From a virus, in IMG/VR virus record IMGVR_UViG_3300020201_000024, positions 1 through 55,237 of that record: a stretch of DNA of 55,237 nucleotides; one strand, 5' to 3'. Each line of letters begins with the position of its first letter. Position 1 is the first letter of the stretch. Shown here piece after piece: positions 16,943 through 25,180 of the stretch. The position numbers and the translations under genes are program-made. Below the pieces are notes generated by a model. The model was not told the origin of the DNA. It saw only the letters and a program-made list of their open reading frames with translations, and searched no databases.

Positions 16943-16964
16943 CCCTTAACCTATAAGGGGTATA
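16943..16964 (+). promoter_or_regulatory. Hairpin that would hide the ribosome-binding site of the gene at 16970
   Basis: CCCTTA (16943-16948) pairs with TAAGGG (16954-16959) across a five-base loop, and TATACC (16926-16931) can pair with GGTATA (16959-16964). Both involve AAGGGG at 16955-16960, the only ribosome-binding site before the ATG at 16970. Translation is thus probably weak or conditional. Confidence 0.45.
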
Positions 16965-16969
16965 GCCAC

Positions 16970-17353
16970 ATGGCACGTAAAAATGTACTGAAATTTGAAG
17001 CCTCCACCTCCCAAAGCATGGCTAGTAACTTTATCTCAGAACCTACTGTTATCAAGTACTTAGACAACTGCTCCTATCAAATCCTTATCACTACTATCGA
17101 TTCTACCGGCTCGTTTGCCGTGCAGGCTAGCAATGATTATGAGCCTAATGAACCCGGCGTTGCTGAACCTAACCCCGGTAATTGGGCCGCGCTCCCCCTG
17201 TCTGGTGCTCCTACCGCAGGCGGTGCAGACGACTCTATTGTTATTGACCTTAACCAACTGCCCTATACGGCCCTGCGCGTGGCCTATACCGTGGTTACTC
17301 CCGGAACGGGTACTTGCGACATCATCTTTAACTCAAAACAGGTAGGGGGCTAA
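16970..17353 (+). CDS. Tail-associated beta-sandwich protein, copy 1 of a duplicated pair
   Basis: 127 aa, starting MARKNVLKFEASTSQ. The C-terminal half (WAALPLSGAPTAGGADDSIV, DLNQLPYTALRVAYT) matches by eye the protein at 20846 (WVTLPLSPAVTASG, DLNQMSAQYVRLVYT), so the two are paralogues. Such small beta proteins occur in phage tail-fibre loci. ATG at 16970 follows AAGGGG; an earlier in-frame start at 16889 has no ribosome-binding site and would sit in the promoter-like element. It is two bases from the next gene. Confidence 0.75.
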   Translation: MARKNVLKFEASTSQSMASNFISEPTVIKYLDNCSYQILITTIDSTGSFAVQASNDYEPNEPGVAEPNPGNWAALPLSGAPTAGGADDSIVIDLNQLPYTALRVAYTVVTPGTGTCDIIFNSKQVGG

Positions 17354-17355
17354 CC

Positions 17356-18534
17356 ATGAGTCAAGCATACTTCTACCCCCCATCGGGCGGCTCTAACGCC
17401 TCTGTAGGCCCTAACGGCGCCCCTATTCAATCATCAAGCACCCTAGTGGCAGGAGAGAGCCCTACGGGTACCCAACTGCCTCTATCCGTTAACGCCAGCG
17501 GCGACCTAATCATTGACGTGCTTACTCCCGCCTCAGTCGTTACCGTGGTGCAGCCCAACGGTGCACTGCTACACGTTACGGTGGATGCGTCCGCCTTGCC
17601 CCTAGGCGCTGCGACGGAAGCTAAGCAGGATACAGGTAACGCCTCCCTAGCGGCTATTGACGTTTCTACGGTTTCTATTGATACCAAAACCCCTGCGCAA
17701 GGGCAGGCCCTTATGGCCGCCTCTGTGCCCGTGGTTATTGCCTCTGATCAAAGCACTTTGCCTATTTCCGCCGCTTCTCTTCCTTTACCTTCGGGCGCGG
17801 CTACAGAAACTACCCTAGCGGCTATTGATACCAAAACCCCTGCGCAAGGGCAGGCCCTTATGGCCGCCTCTGTGCCCGTGGTTATTGCTTCTAATCAGAG
17901 TGTTTTGCCCGTATCGGCTGCTTCTTTGCCCCTACCTTCGGGCGCGGCTACTGCGGCTAACCAGGCCACCGAGATAGCCTCTTTGGCCAGCTTAGATACT
18001 AAGCTGCCTGCTCAAGGGCAAGCCCTTATGGCGGCTTCGGTGCCGGTTACGCTCGCTTCTGACCAAACCACGTTGCCTGTGTCTATTGCCTCTCTTCCCT
18101 TGCCTGCCGGGGGGGCTACTGAGGCTACTTTGGCGGCTATCTCTGCTCAATTGCCTGCGGTTTTAGGTCAAACCACGGCGGCAAATAGCTTATCCGTCAC
18201 TTTGGCCTCTGACCAGGCAGCACTTCCCGTTACTGCGGCTACTCCGGTAGCTTTGACTATTACAAACGCTGCTATTACTGTGGGGGTCACCGCTGTGAGG
18301 CTCACGGTGTCTGGCGGCGCCCCTGCCGTTACCCGGGTAGCTTTGGTAGTTACTCCAGACTCCTTGTCCGGTGCTTTGTTTTACATTGGCTCTAGCTCGG
18401 TTACAAATTCAGGAGCTACTAGAGGCGTTCAAATAGCCGCAGGTCAAACTTTTATTGCTAATAACGACGCTGGCGACTATTGGATTGTTTCTAGCGTAGC
18501 CGCGCAGACCGTGGAAGTTATGGAGCAAGCATAA
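17356..18534 (+). CDS. Repeat-containing tail fibre protein
   Basis: 392 aa, starting MSQAYFYPPSGGSN. Residues about 80-290 contain three to four repeats of about 45 residues with cores such as KTPAQGQALMAASVPVVIAS followed by LPLPSGAATE. The C-terminal 100 residues form a separate beta domain (VALTITNAAITVGVTAVRLT, then SGALFYIGSSSVT). The repeats resemble phage fibre shafts. The N-terminus resembles that of the 740-aa fibre at 21216, which supports duplication of the gene pair. It overlaps the next gene by one base. Confidence 0.75.
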   Translation: MSQAYFYPPSGGSNASVGPNGAPIQSSSTLVAGESPTGTQLPLSVNASGDLIIDVLTPASVVTVVQPNGALLHVTVDASALPLGAATEAKQDTGNASLAAIDVSTVSIDTKTPAQGQALMAASVPVVIASDQSTLPISAASLPLPSGAATETTLAAIDTKTPAQGQALMAASVPVVIASNQSVLPVSAASLPLPSGAATAANQATEIASLASLDTKLPAQGQALMAASVPVTLASDQTTLPVSIASLPLPAGGATEATLAAISAQLPAVLGQTTAANSLSVTLASDQAALPVTAATPVALTITNAAITVGVTAVRLTVSGGAPAVTRVALVVTPDSLSGALFYIGSSSVTNSGATRGVQIAAGQTFIANNDAGDYWIVSSVAAQTVEVMEQA

Positions 18535-20042
18535 TGTCCATATTGATTACAAACAGAGCGGGTGGCGGCGGTGGCGGAGTCGTGGTTAAATCATTTACCA
18601 TTGCCAACAATCAGGTTGCGCCTGCCGATGTTACTGGCTTCTCAGTAGATCCCCTGTTGGCTAACGGCTTTATCTCAGAAATGTCAATAGTTAGACGCAC
18701 TGATACCGTGGTGACCGGAAGCGTTAACGCGCCTTACGTGGCTAATCTGCCCTCTTTAAATGGGGCTGTAGTTGGGTCCGCTAGTTCGGGAAGCGGAACT
18801 GTTATCGTCGGTGATTTTTCTCAAGTCAACGCTGTTGCTCGCGCCAGAATAACAAAATTAAACGCCAACGGCACAGAAGATGCAGTTTTTGCCGCTAACG
18901 TAGGTATCGGATTTAACAGTGCGGCGATTGCGGTAGCAAGCTACTCAGACGGTAGCGTTCTTGTGGGCGGGGCGTTTAGTCATCTTAACGGCGTCCTCAT
19001 TAATCCTGGCAGGATTGTCAAGCTTAGTTCAGCCGGCGTGTTAGATGCTCCTTTTAATACAAATTTAGGTGGCGGCCCTAACGGCGCTGTACAAACCTTA
19101 GCAATTCAAACGGACGGTAAAGCCCTTATCGGAGGGGATTTTACTTCTTGGAACGCTAACCCTATTAATAGACTTGTTCGCATAAACGCAGACGGTACCG
19201 AAGACACCGCTTTTACCACCAATCTGGGAACCGGGTTTAACGGTAGAGTGCGCAGCGTGGTTGTAAACTCATCAGGGTCTATCCTTGTAGCAGGTCAGTT
19301 TACCAGCTTTAACGGAAACGCCCGAGATTATTTTGTTCAATTAAACGCAGATGGTACAGAAAACGCAACCTTCTACTCTACAGCAATTGCGTCCGGCGGA
19401 TTTACTGGGGGCACCTTATATGAAGCCTTTTACCAGGCGGACGGTAAGGTCTTGCTTGGGGGAGATTTTACTGGTTTTGCGGGGGTAACCAACTACGGGG
19501 TAGTGCGGCTCTCCGCCACAGGCGTCCCCGATACGGCTTTTAACTCTAATACTGTTGCTGGGTTTGCAGCACAATATTCTATACTAGCTATTGGGCAAAG
19601 CCCGCAAGGCAAAATTGTAGTCGGAGGAGACTTTACCGTCTATGACGGTAACTCTAACTTAGTGGGCGTGGCTCAGTTAAACCTAGACGGCACTACAGAT
19701 GCTACTTTTACCGCAAACTTTGTCGCGCCAAGTCCTACTTATTTGGGTGCAAGTTTTAATTACAACGCTAACGGACTTTACATTGGTAGCTATGACGGTA
19801 CGGGCGCTGCGTTTTTCAGTCGTTTAGGGGAGGGTTTGGTTGAGCTTAGTACGCAACAAACCCTTAGAGGTGTCTACAACTCACTTTCAGGGGTTTGGAG
19901 TGTAGGGGCTATTGTTTCTATTGGAGACGCGGTAGGAGTGAGCTTCTCGATGACTCCTGCCGGTCAACTTCAGTATACGTCAACCAACATTGCGGGCACA
20001 GTTCTTGCGAGCATTATGAGGTTTGTAGTTCAAGCCCTTTAG
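18534..20042 (+). CDS. Delta-60 repeat beta-propeller tail protein (putative receptor-binding)
   Basis: 502 aa. A Gly-rich N-terminal peptide (ITNRAGGGGGGVV) is followed at residues about 70-420 by repeats of the delta-60 type: LNADGTEDTAF, then a stretch ending in ILVGGDF or VLLGGDFTGF. In bacteria these repeats build beta-propellers on surface and adhesin-like proteins. A tail gene carrying them, within the fibre block, is a strong candidate for receptor or glycan recognition. The last 80 residues form another beta domain. Starts at ATG overlapping the previous stop (ATAATG). Confidence 0.8.
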   Translation: MSILITNRAGGGGGGVVVKSFTIANNQVAPADVTGFSVDPLLANGFISEMSIVRRTDTVVTGSVNAPYVANLPSLNGAVVGSASSGSGTVIVGDFSQVNAVARARITKLNANGTEDAVFAANVGIGFNSAAIAVASYSDGSVLVGGAFSHLNGVLINPGRIVKLSSAGVLDAPFNTNLGGGPNGAVQTLAIQTDGKALIGGDFTSWNANPINRLVRINADGTEDTAFTTNLGTGFNGRVRSVVVNSSGSILVAGQFTSFNGNARDYFVQLNADGTENATFYSTAIASGGFTGGTLYEAFYQADGKVLLGGDFTGFAGVTNYGVVRLSATGVPDTAFNSNTVAGFAAQYSILAIGQSPQGKIVVGGDFTVYDGNSNLVGVAQLNLDGTTDATFTANFVAPSPTYLGASFNYNANGLYIGSYDGTGAAFFSRLGEGLVELSTQQTLRGVYNSLSGVWSVGAIVSIGDAVGVSFSMTPAGQLQYTSTNIAGTVLASIMRFVVQAL

Positions 20043-20058
20043 CTTAAATTAAAAATAT

Positions 20059-20640
20059 ATGTCAAAACCTTCTGTTCATATTAACGATTCTCTAGTCTTT
20101 AGGCCGCTTGCTTCTGCTCCCGCTAACCCGGAAGAGGGCGAAATTTACTATGATAGTACCTTAGTCGCTTTGCGTCAGTACGTAGCCGGTGTTTGGTCTA
20201 CACTTGGCCGCTCTGCGAATTCATCCTATGTTTTCAACGGCTCTACAGACCTTGGCCCAACGGTTGCAAATAATGTACGGCAAACCGTACCTTTTGGCGG
20301 AACCTCTCCGGGTACTTTTACTAATATGGGCTGGTACAACGGCACAACGGGCGTTTTAACAGCCGCGCGTGCGTGTCGTATGCTAATCAGCGCAAGCATT
20401 CTTTGGAACCCCAATTCAGCCGGATCAAGGGCGCTAGTTCTCACTAAAAACGGCACGGACATTTTTATTGATTTTAAAGGGGCCGAGCCTAGTTTAGAAA
20501 CTCAAAATAAATTTTGCCAGCTAGTTGACGCTCAAGCCGGGGACTATTTTGAGTTGCAAATCCAACAAAACAGCGGCTCGACTCTAGGATTGTACTTGGG
20601 CGCCCTCCTTAATCATCTTTCTATCTTTGAAATCCCATAA
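20059..20640 (+). CDS. C1q-like tail protein
   Basis: 193 aa. The N-terminus (PANPEEGEIYYDSTLVALRQ) is the short adaptor common to phage fibre tips. Residues 55-193 look like a C1q/TNF-type jelly roll, including ALVLTKNGTDIFI, AQAGDYFELQI and the terminal GLYLGALLNHLSIFEI, a typical ending of phage C1q-like proteins. Such trimers bind surface ligands. It lies 16 bases after the propeller gene; the stop overlaps a small possible gene. Confidence 0.8.
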   Translation: MSKPSVHINDSLVFRPLASAPANPEEGEIYYDSTLVALRQYVAGVWSTLGRSANSSYVFNGSTDLGPTVANNVRQTVPFGGTSPGTFTNMGWYNGTTGVLTAARACRMLISASILWNPNSAGSRALVLTKNGTDIFIDFKGAEPSLETQNKFCQLVDAQAGDYFELQIQQNSGSTLGLYLGALLNHLSIFEIP

Positions 20641-20708
20641 TGACGATTAACCAAGGTGGCGGCTCTAGTTTTAATTTTTGTAGAAGAATTTTACTCTTAA
20701 AAGGATAA
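20640..20708 (+). CDS. Possible 22-aa peptide between fibre genes
   Basis: A frame starting at ATG in an ATAATG overlap encodes a Gly/Ser then hydrophobic peptide (MTINQGGGSSFNFCRR, ending LLLKG). The Gly-rich start resembles that of the propeller protein (MSILITNRAGGGG), so it may be the relic of a deleted tail gene. Its end carries the ribosome-binding site for the gene at 20713. Weakly supported. Confidence 0.35.
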   Translation: MTINQGGGSSFNFCRRILLLKG

Positions 20709-20712
20709 TAAT

Positions 20713-20844
20713 ATGAATAACTTACAAGCTAGCGTTTCAAGCGGACTCAGTGTAGATACCTGGAAAGTTGGACCTTCTTCTTTGGATATTGATAACCAGC
20801 TTAACACCGTGAAAACAATCATGGTTGTACGGCAAGGGGCGTAA
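20713..20844 (+). CDS. Small hypothetical protein (43 aa)
   Basis: MNNLQASVSSGLSVDTWKVG and onward to 43 residues, after AAAAGGATAATAAT with fair ribosome-binding spacing. The stop codon lies one base before the GTG start of the next gene, and its last codons supply AAGGGG to that gene, so the two are translationally linked. The short, polar, mixed sequence is of a kind seen in fibre loci. No family recognised. Confidence 0.6.
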   Translation: MNNLQASVSSGLSVDTWKVGPSSLDIDNQLNTVKTIMVVRQGA

Positions 20845-20845
20845 C

Positions 20846-21214
20846 GTGGCTTATAACTTGCTTAGACCTGTGGCCCTCTTCTCCAGCCTCTCTATGGCCA
20901 CTAGCCAGACGAGCAGGGCGGTTGAGATTAAGAATCAGGATAATATTGGCCTTCAGGTTACGTGGGCAGGCGCCCCTACCGGGGCGTTTAGTGTCCAGAT
21001 TTCAAGTGATCACATAGAAGACATTGAAGGCAACATTCAAGTAGCAGGTCATTGGGTTACTTTGCCTCTCTCTCCCGCCGTCACTGCGTCCGGTACCCCC
21101 GATGACGCTTACATTGACCTTAATCAAATGTCGGCTCAATATGTCCGTTTAGTGTATACCGCGGCGTCTGGGGCGGGCACTATGACGGCACTGGCAGTCG
21201 GTAAGGGAGTCTAA
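20846..21214 (+). CDS. Tail-associated beta-sandwich protein, copy 2 of a duplicated pair
   Basis: 122 aa from GTG after AAGGGGCGTAAC; an ATG seven codons upstream lacks a ribosome-binding site. It is a visible paralogue of the protein at 16970 (shared WxxLPLS, then DLNQ and RLVYT / RVAYT near the C-terminus). Again the next gene follows after one base and encodes a fibre with a related N-terminus. Role probably structural in the tail. Confidence 0.75.
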   Translation: MAYNLLRPVALFSSLSMATSQTSRAVEIKNQDNIGLQVTWAGAPTGAFSVQISSDHIEDIEGNIQVAGHWVTLPLSPAVTASGTPDDAYIDLNQMSAQYVRLVYTAASGAGTMTALAVGKGV

Positions 21215-21215
21215 A

Positions 21216-23438
21216 ATGAGTCAATATAGCCTATACCCTCCAAAAACAGGCGGCGGCGGAGCGGGAACCTGGAAAACTCCCGTAGCTACGGCGGCGGCTT
21301 TGCCTGTAGTGGGCAATGTTATAGGCGACGCTCGCGCGGCGGCGGACACGGGCGTTATTTACGTTTGGACGGGGGCTAGTTGGGATACGGCGGTGGCGGG
21401 CGTAGGTACTGTTACCTCTGTAGGCTTGTCTGCTCCAGGATCAATCTTTAGCGTCTCTGGCAGCCCCGTAACGGGCGCAGGTACCCTAGCCCTTGCCTTA
21501 ACTACCCAGGCCGCAGGTACTTTCCTATCCGGCCCTGTATCGGGAGGACCTTCCGCGCCTACGTTTAGGGCATTGACTGGCGCCGACCTTGCAGTTGGGA
21601 CACCCAACACCGTTGCTGGGTTCGGAGGAGGCGGCGAGTTAGAATCTATCCCTAACTGGGGGGTAAATACGGTTAGCGGTGGATTAGATCAACAGCTTAC
21701 CGAGCAGCCTAACGATTTCAATACCGGGTATAACGTAAATAACTTACAAGTAAACTTTGACCCTCTTAAAAACTCCCCCAATGACTCTTGGACCTTAAGC
21801 AATGTTTATGCCAACTTCGATGTTAATAGTTCAGGGTTTACGCTTGGCACCAACACCAACGCCGCTATTTTAAGGAACAACTATTTACAGCACTTGGGGA
21901 CGGGCAGCGTTGGCGGGTTAATTTTTAACAGGAACAGTGCTAACCTTGGCAACGGTGTAGACCCAATTTCAGTTAGAGGTTTGTTTTACAGTGCAGGGTT
22001 TGGTAATGTCAATAGCGGCGTCACTATGACTCAGGCGCTCCAGGGCTATAATTTACAGGTACGTTTTAATCCCGGCTCGGTCATGCAGGGAAACGTCTTG
22101 GCCTATGGCGACTTTTGTAACTTTGAGGTAGCTGTTCCTGGATACCAAAGTTTTGTGGCGGCGCCTCAAATAGCGGAAATCTCTAACAATTCCAACTATT
22201 TAGGCGTTAATATTGCGCCTACTATTACCACGTTTACGGGTAATGCTGGGTTTACGGGGGTTAACATTAGCCCCCAACTGGGTACTCTTGATACTGGAAG
22301 CTTTCAAGGCATTACAGTTAACCCTACGATTGCGTTAAATAAAACTCAAGCTTTGGGGCTCAATGTTACCATGGCGGGGGTAACAAATTACGTTGGGGTT
22401 AAATCCTCTCTTGTAGTTCAGGATTTAACGTATCAATTCAACGCCTTCCAAGACAACGACTACTACACCCTTGAGTACGCCAATGACGGCGTTGCGGGAG
22501 CGGAAACATTTACAGTTGGCGGCAGCAGCATTGTGGGTCACATACAAAGCGGAGTGTCTACCGCAACGCAAATCAGGGCTGCCGCCATTCTAAACGTCAA
22601 TATATCCGGCGCGATTACTGTTACAATATCTGGTACGGGCAGCACCGCGCAAGTTACGGCTGCCCCTGTTAACTTTACAGGAGGAGAGGACCCCGGAACC
22701 GCCAAGGCGGCTCAGTTTGAAGGCGATGTTCAGATTAACGGCGCCCTCAGCTTTACTGGGGCGCTATCTATTGGTGCGCTAACCTCGTTTGCCCCCTACA
22801 CGGTAATGAGCGGTACCGGGTTCACCTCGATTGATTCGCTTATCACACAGCCAAATGTTCCAGCTAACGCCGTAATCACGGGTACGGACCTTCTGGCTAT
22901 CAACACCGCCATGTTGCTCAACATTGGAGATAATGCCTCTGTTACCTCTAACTTCCTAGGCTTTGCCGCTTTGGGAATGCCTACCGTGCTCAGTATGGGC
23001 ATAGGGTCTACCATTGACCTGGTAGCGGGCGCGATCTTTGCTGTTAGCTTAGATGGATCGGCAACGGGAGGAATTGCGGATAGACTTGAACTGTGCCGGA
23101 CGCTCGCTATCCCAAACGGGGTTACAGTTGTAAACAACCTAGTGGGATATCAGTTTGATTTACCTTTTGGAGACCCGGGAACCTTTACTTGGGGTTTCTA
23201 CTCTAGTCCCGTTACTGCCCACAACTTCCTAGCGGGGGACCTAAAGGTGGGCGGCGTGGACTTACCGTCTAACTCTAGCGTGGGGATTGAACTAGAGTCT
23301 ACGACTAAAGCAGTACGCTTTTCTAACATGACTACAACTCAAAAGCTGGCCCTTACGGCACTCCCGGGCATGCAGGTATTTGACACTACTTTGACTCAGA
23401 TGAGCTACTACAACGGAACTACTTGGATTAACTTTTAA
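21216..23438 (+). CDS. Large tail fibre/spike protein
   Basis: 740 aa, starting MSQYSLYPPKTGGGG. Residues 15-70 are the kind of N-terminal segment found on many phage fibres (GTWKTPVATAAALPVVGN, GVIYVWTGASW). Residues about 150-500 are Asn/Gly-rich beta repeats. The C-terminal 60 residues (STTKAVRFSNMTTTQKLAL, then GMQVFDTTLTQMSYYNGT) are a trimerising fibre tip motif frequent in phages. It is the last and largest gene of the fibre block and a probable host-binding protein. Confidence 0.8.
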   Translation: MSQYSLYPPKTGGGGAGTWKTPVATAAALPVVGNVIGDARAAADTGVIYVWTGASWDTAVAGVGTVTSVGLSAPGSIFSVSGSPVTGAGTLALALTTQAAGTFLSGPVSGGPSAPTFRALTGADLAVGTPNTVAGFGGGGELESIPNWGVNTVSGGLDQQLTEQPNDFNTGYNVNNLQVNFDPLKNSPNDSWTLSNVYANFDVNSSGFTLGTNTNAAILRNNYLQHLGTGSVGGLIFNRNSANLGNGVDPISVRGLFYSAGFGNVNSGVTMTQALQGYNLQVRFNPGSVMQGNVLAYGDFCNFEVAVPGYQSFVAAPQIAEISNNSNYLGVNIAPTITTFTGNAGFTGVNISPQLGTLDTGSFQGITVNPTIALNKTQALGLNVTMAGVTNYVGVKSSLVVQDLTYQFNAFQDNDYYTLEYANDGVAGAETFTVGGSSIVGHIQSGVSTATQIRAAAILNVNISGAITVTISGTGSTAQVTAAPVNFTGGEDPGTAKAAQFEGDVQINGALSFTGALSIGALTSFAPYTVMSGTGFTSIDSLITQPNVPANAVITGTDLLAINTAMLLNIGDNASVTSNFLGFAALGMPTVLSMGIGSTIDLVAGAIFAVSLDGSATGGIADRLELCRTLAIPNGVTVVNNLVGYQFDLPFGDPGTFTWGFYSSPVTAHNFLAGDLKVGGVDLPSNSSVGIELESTTKAVRFSNMTTTQKLALTALPGMQVFDTTLTQMSYYNGTTWINF

Positions 23439-23447
23439 AGAGGTTTT

Positions 23448-23573
23448 ATGACACTAGAGGAAGCGAAAGCGCATTTGGAAGCTGTGAAACTAGACCCTAA
23501 AAAGGGTGTAGAAGACAAAGATAAGACTATTAAAGCCTTACAACTTGTAAGCGGCGCATGGGCGAAAATATGA
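23448..23573 (+). CDS. Small hypothetical protein before the holin
   Basis: 41 aa, MTLEEAKAHLEAVKLDPKKG then a charged helical end (KTIKALQLVSGAWAKI). ATG follows AAAGAGG at good distance. Its stop overlaps the holin start (ATGA), making it the first gene of the lysis operon. No transmembrane segment. It could modulate the holin, but this is inferred only from position. Confidence 0.65.
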   Translation: MTLEEAKAHLEAVKLDPKKGVEDKDKTIKALQLVSGAWAKI

Positions 23574-23956
23574 GCGCTATTAAAGGCTTAGGGATTGGTA
23601 TTGTGACAATTTTTGCCCCTATCCAAGCGGCTTTGATTGTAGCTTTGTGTCTGGTTGTGGCGGACTTGATCACGGGGGTGATTGCAGCTAAAAAGCAAAA
23701 AGAAGCAATTACTTCTAGCGGAATTAAACGAACTGTGGGTAAAATAGTACTGTATGAGCTTGCTATTTGTCTTGCTTTTCTTTGCCAGCAATATCTCACG
23801 GGGGATCTATTCCCCGCTTCTAAGCTAGTGACGGCTTTGGTAGGACTTACCGAGCTTACTAGTATTTTGGAAAACCTAAACGCTATTCACGGTGCCCCCG
23901 TGTTTAAGATTATACTCGATAAGATCACTAAATCTAAGGAAAATCTAGAAAAATAA
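23570..23956 (+). CDS. Holin (phage_holin_4-type)
   Basis: 128 aa. Two to three membrane segments (GIGIVTIFAPIQAALIVALC with VVADLITGVIAA, then KIVLYELAICLAFLCQQYL, then a weaker one). The segment ADLITGVIAAKKQKEAITSS followed by GIKRTVGKI is the signature of the family of holins with a DLxTG motif. It forms the inner-membrane lesion that starts lysis. I chose the ATGA-overlap start at 23570; an in-frame ATG four codons earlier is equally possible. Followed by protease and endolysin genes. Confidence 0.85.
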   Translation: MSAIKGLGIGIVTIFAPIQAALIVALCLVVADLITGVIAAKKQKEAITSSGIKRTVGKIVLYELAICLAFLCQQYLTGDLFPASKLVTALVGLTELTSILENLNAIHGAPVFKIILDKITKSKENLEK

Positions 23957-23974
23957 GTTTGTAGGGTAAAATTA

Positions 23975-24595
23975 ATGTTAAAAATTGTGTTATTTTTGTA
24001 TGTTTTTCTCTTTTCCTTCAATTCTTTTGCGTTGCAAGTAAAAGCCAAAAAAATTAACTTAGAGCTACGAACGATTAAAATCGCGCATATTCAAGGAAAA
24101 ATAGACGACATCTCCGCTACCTTATTTGAAACAGAAGTGATTCACACTGCGAATGTTCCGGGGCCGCGCCTTGTAGTGATTAACTCCCCTGGTGGGCATG
24201 TTGATTCGGGAGAGCGTATGATTAGGGTTATGAAAGCCGAACAATCTCGCGGTGTTAAATACGTGTGTGTGATTGTAGGCGACGGCGCTAGTATGGCGTT
24301 TAACTTTTTTACTCTTTGCGATGTTAGGCTTGCAGTAAAAACCGCTCATTTTCTATTTCACAAAATAGCCCTTGCAAAAGAAGGCATCCCGTCCCATGTA
24401 AGGCTAACGGCGCAAACATTGAGGCGGGTTGCTGATATGCTGGACGCAGAGGACGAAAAATACCGGATTGGTAACGCTTTTGCCTTGAGTCTGTCTCTTA
24501 GCGTGTATGATAATCTGGCGGCGGCAGATATCGAATGGAACACTTCTGAGTTGTTAAACAACGGTTACCTGCACGGCGTAGCAACTCTTGACTAA
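23975..24595 (+). CDS. Secreted ClpP-like serine protease
   Basis: 206 aa. A signal peptide (residues 1-20, MLKIVLFLYVFLFSFNSFA) is followed by a ClpP/crotonase-type fold: NSPGGHVDSGERM (oxyanion loop), GDGASMAFNFFTLC with the likely catalytic serine in ASMA, and FLFHKIALA with the likely catalytic histidine. Length matches ClpP-like proteases of the SppA/NfeD group. The signal peptide would place it in the periplasm. It sits between holin and endolysin, where Gram-negative phages often put spanins; no spanin is recognisable here. Substrate unknown. The stop overlaps the endolysin start (TAATG). Confidence 0.8.
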   Translation: MLKIVLFLYVFLFSFNSFALQVKAKKINLELRTIKIAHIQGKIDDISATLFETEVIHTANVPGPRLVVINSPGGHVDSGERMIRVMKAEQSRGVKYVCVIVGDGASMAFNFFTLCDVRLAVKTAHFLFHKIALAKEGIPSHVRLTAQTLRRVADMLDAEDEKYRIGNAFALSLSLSVYDNLAAADIEWNTSELLNNGYLHGVATLD

Positions 24596-25029
24596 TGCGT
24601 AAAATTAACATTGCTGGAGTTGCCCTAATTAAAGAGTTTGAAGGGTGCAAGCTAGAGGCGTATAAATGCCCCGCCGGTGTGTGGACTATAGGGTATGGGC
24701 ATACGGGGGCAGAGGTTGTAAAAGGATGTAAAATTGACCTCGACACCGCTGGCGAGATTTTAGATAAAGATTTGACCAACTTTTCCGTGGGTGTAGATAA
24801 ACTAGTCACTAACAAAACTATTACTTCTAATGAATTTTCCGCTATGTGTTCGTTTGCTTTTAACGTAGGTCTAGGCAATTTTAAAGCTTCCACACTGCTT
24901 CGGTGTGTCAATAAGTTTAACACTGAGGGGGGGGCGGGGGAGTTTATGCGTTGGAATTTAGTTCGGGGTATTATCTCTCCTGGCCTGGTTAGACGCCGCG
25001 AAGCTGAACGCGCTTTATTTGTGTCTTAG
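24595..25029 (+). CDS. Endolysin (T4-type lysozyme, GH24)
   Basis: 144 aa. The opening IKEFEGCKLEAYKCPAG carries the catalytic Glu (EFEG), followed by VWTIGYGHTG and later FAFNVGLGNFKASTL and RREAERALFVS, the standard signature of phage lysozymes that cut the glycan of peptidoglycan. There is no signal peptide or SAR domain, so release should depend on the holin at 23570. Last gene of the lysis operon, ending 150 bases before the convergent - strand operon. Confidence 0.93.
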   Translation: MRKINIAGVALIKEFEGCKLEAYKCPAGVWTIGYGHTGAEVVKGCKIDLDTAGEILDKDLTNFSVGVDKLVTNKTITSNEFSAMCSFAFNVGLGNFKASTLLRCVNKFNTEGGAGEFMRWNLVRGIISPGLVRRREAERALFVS

Positions 25030-25180
25030 TGGCGGCAGCCGCATCGAGTTAATGCGCCTTCGCAGCGAGTAAGGCCGCTTAGATATACTCTTTCCAGGTA
25101 TTCGTAATGGGCGGCAACACCCCCTAACGTGTGTCCAATCCATAAAGTCTCTGATAATAGGAGTAAAAGAAGTACCAGTC

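Noticed and set aside
25030-25180. Bidirectional terminator between the endolysin gene and the leftward operon
   Set aside because: The 150-base gap has some short inverted matches but no stem with a U-run that I can support.
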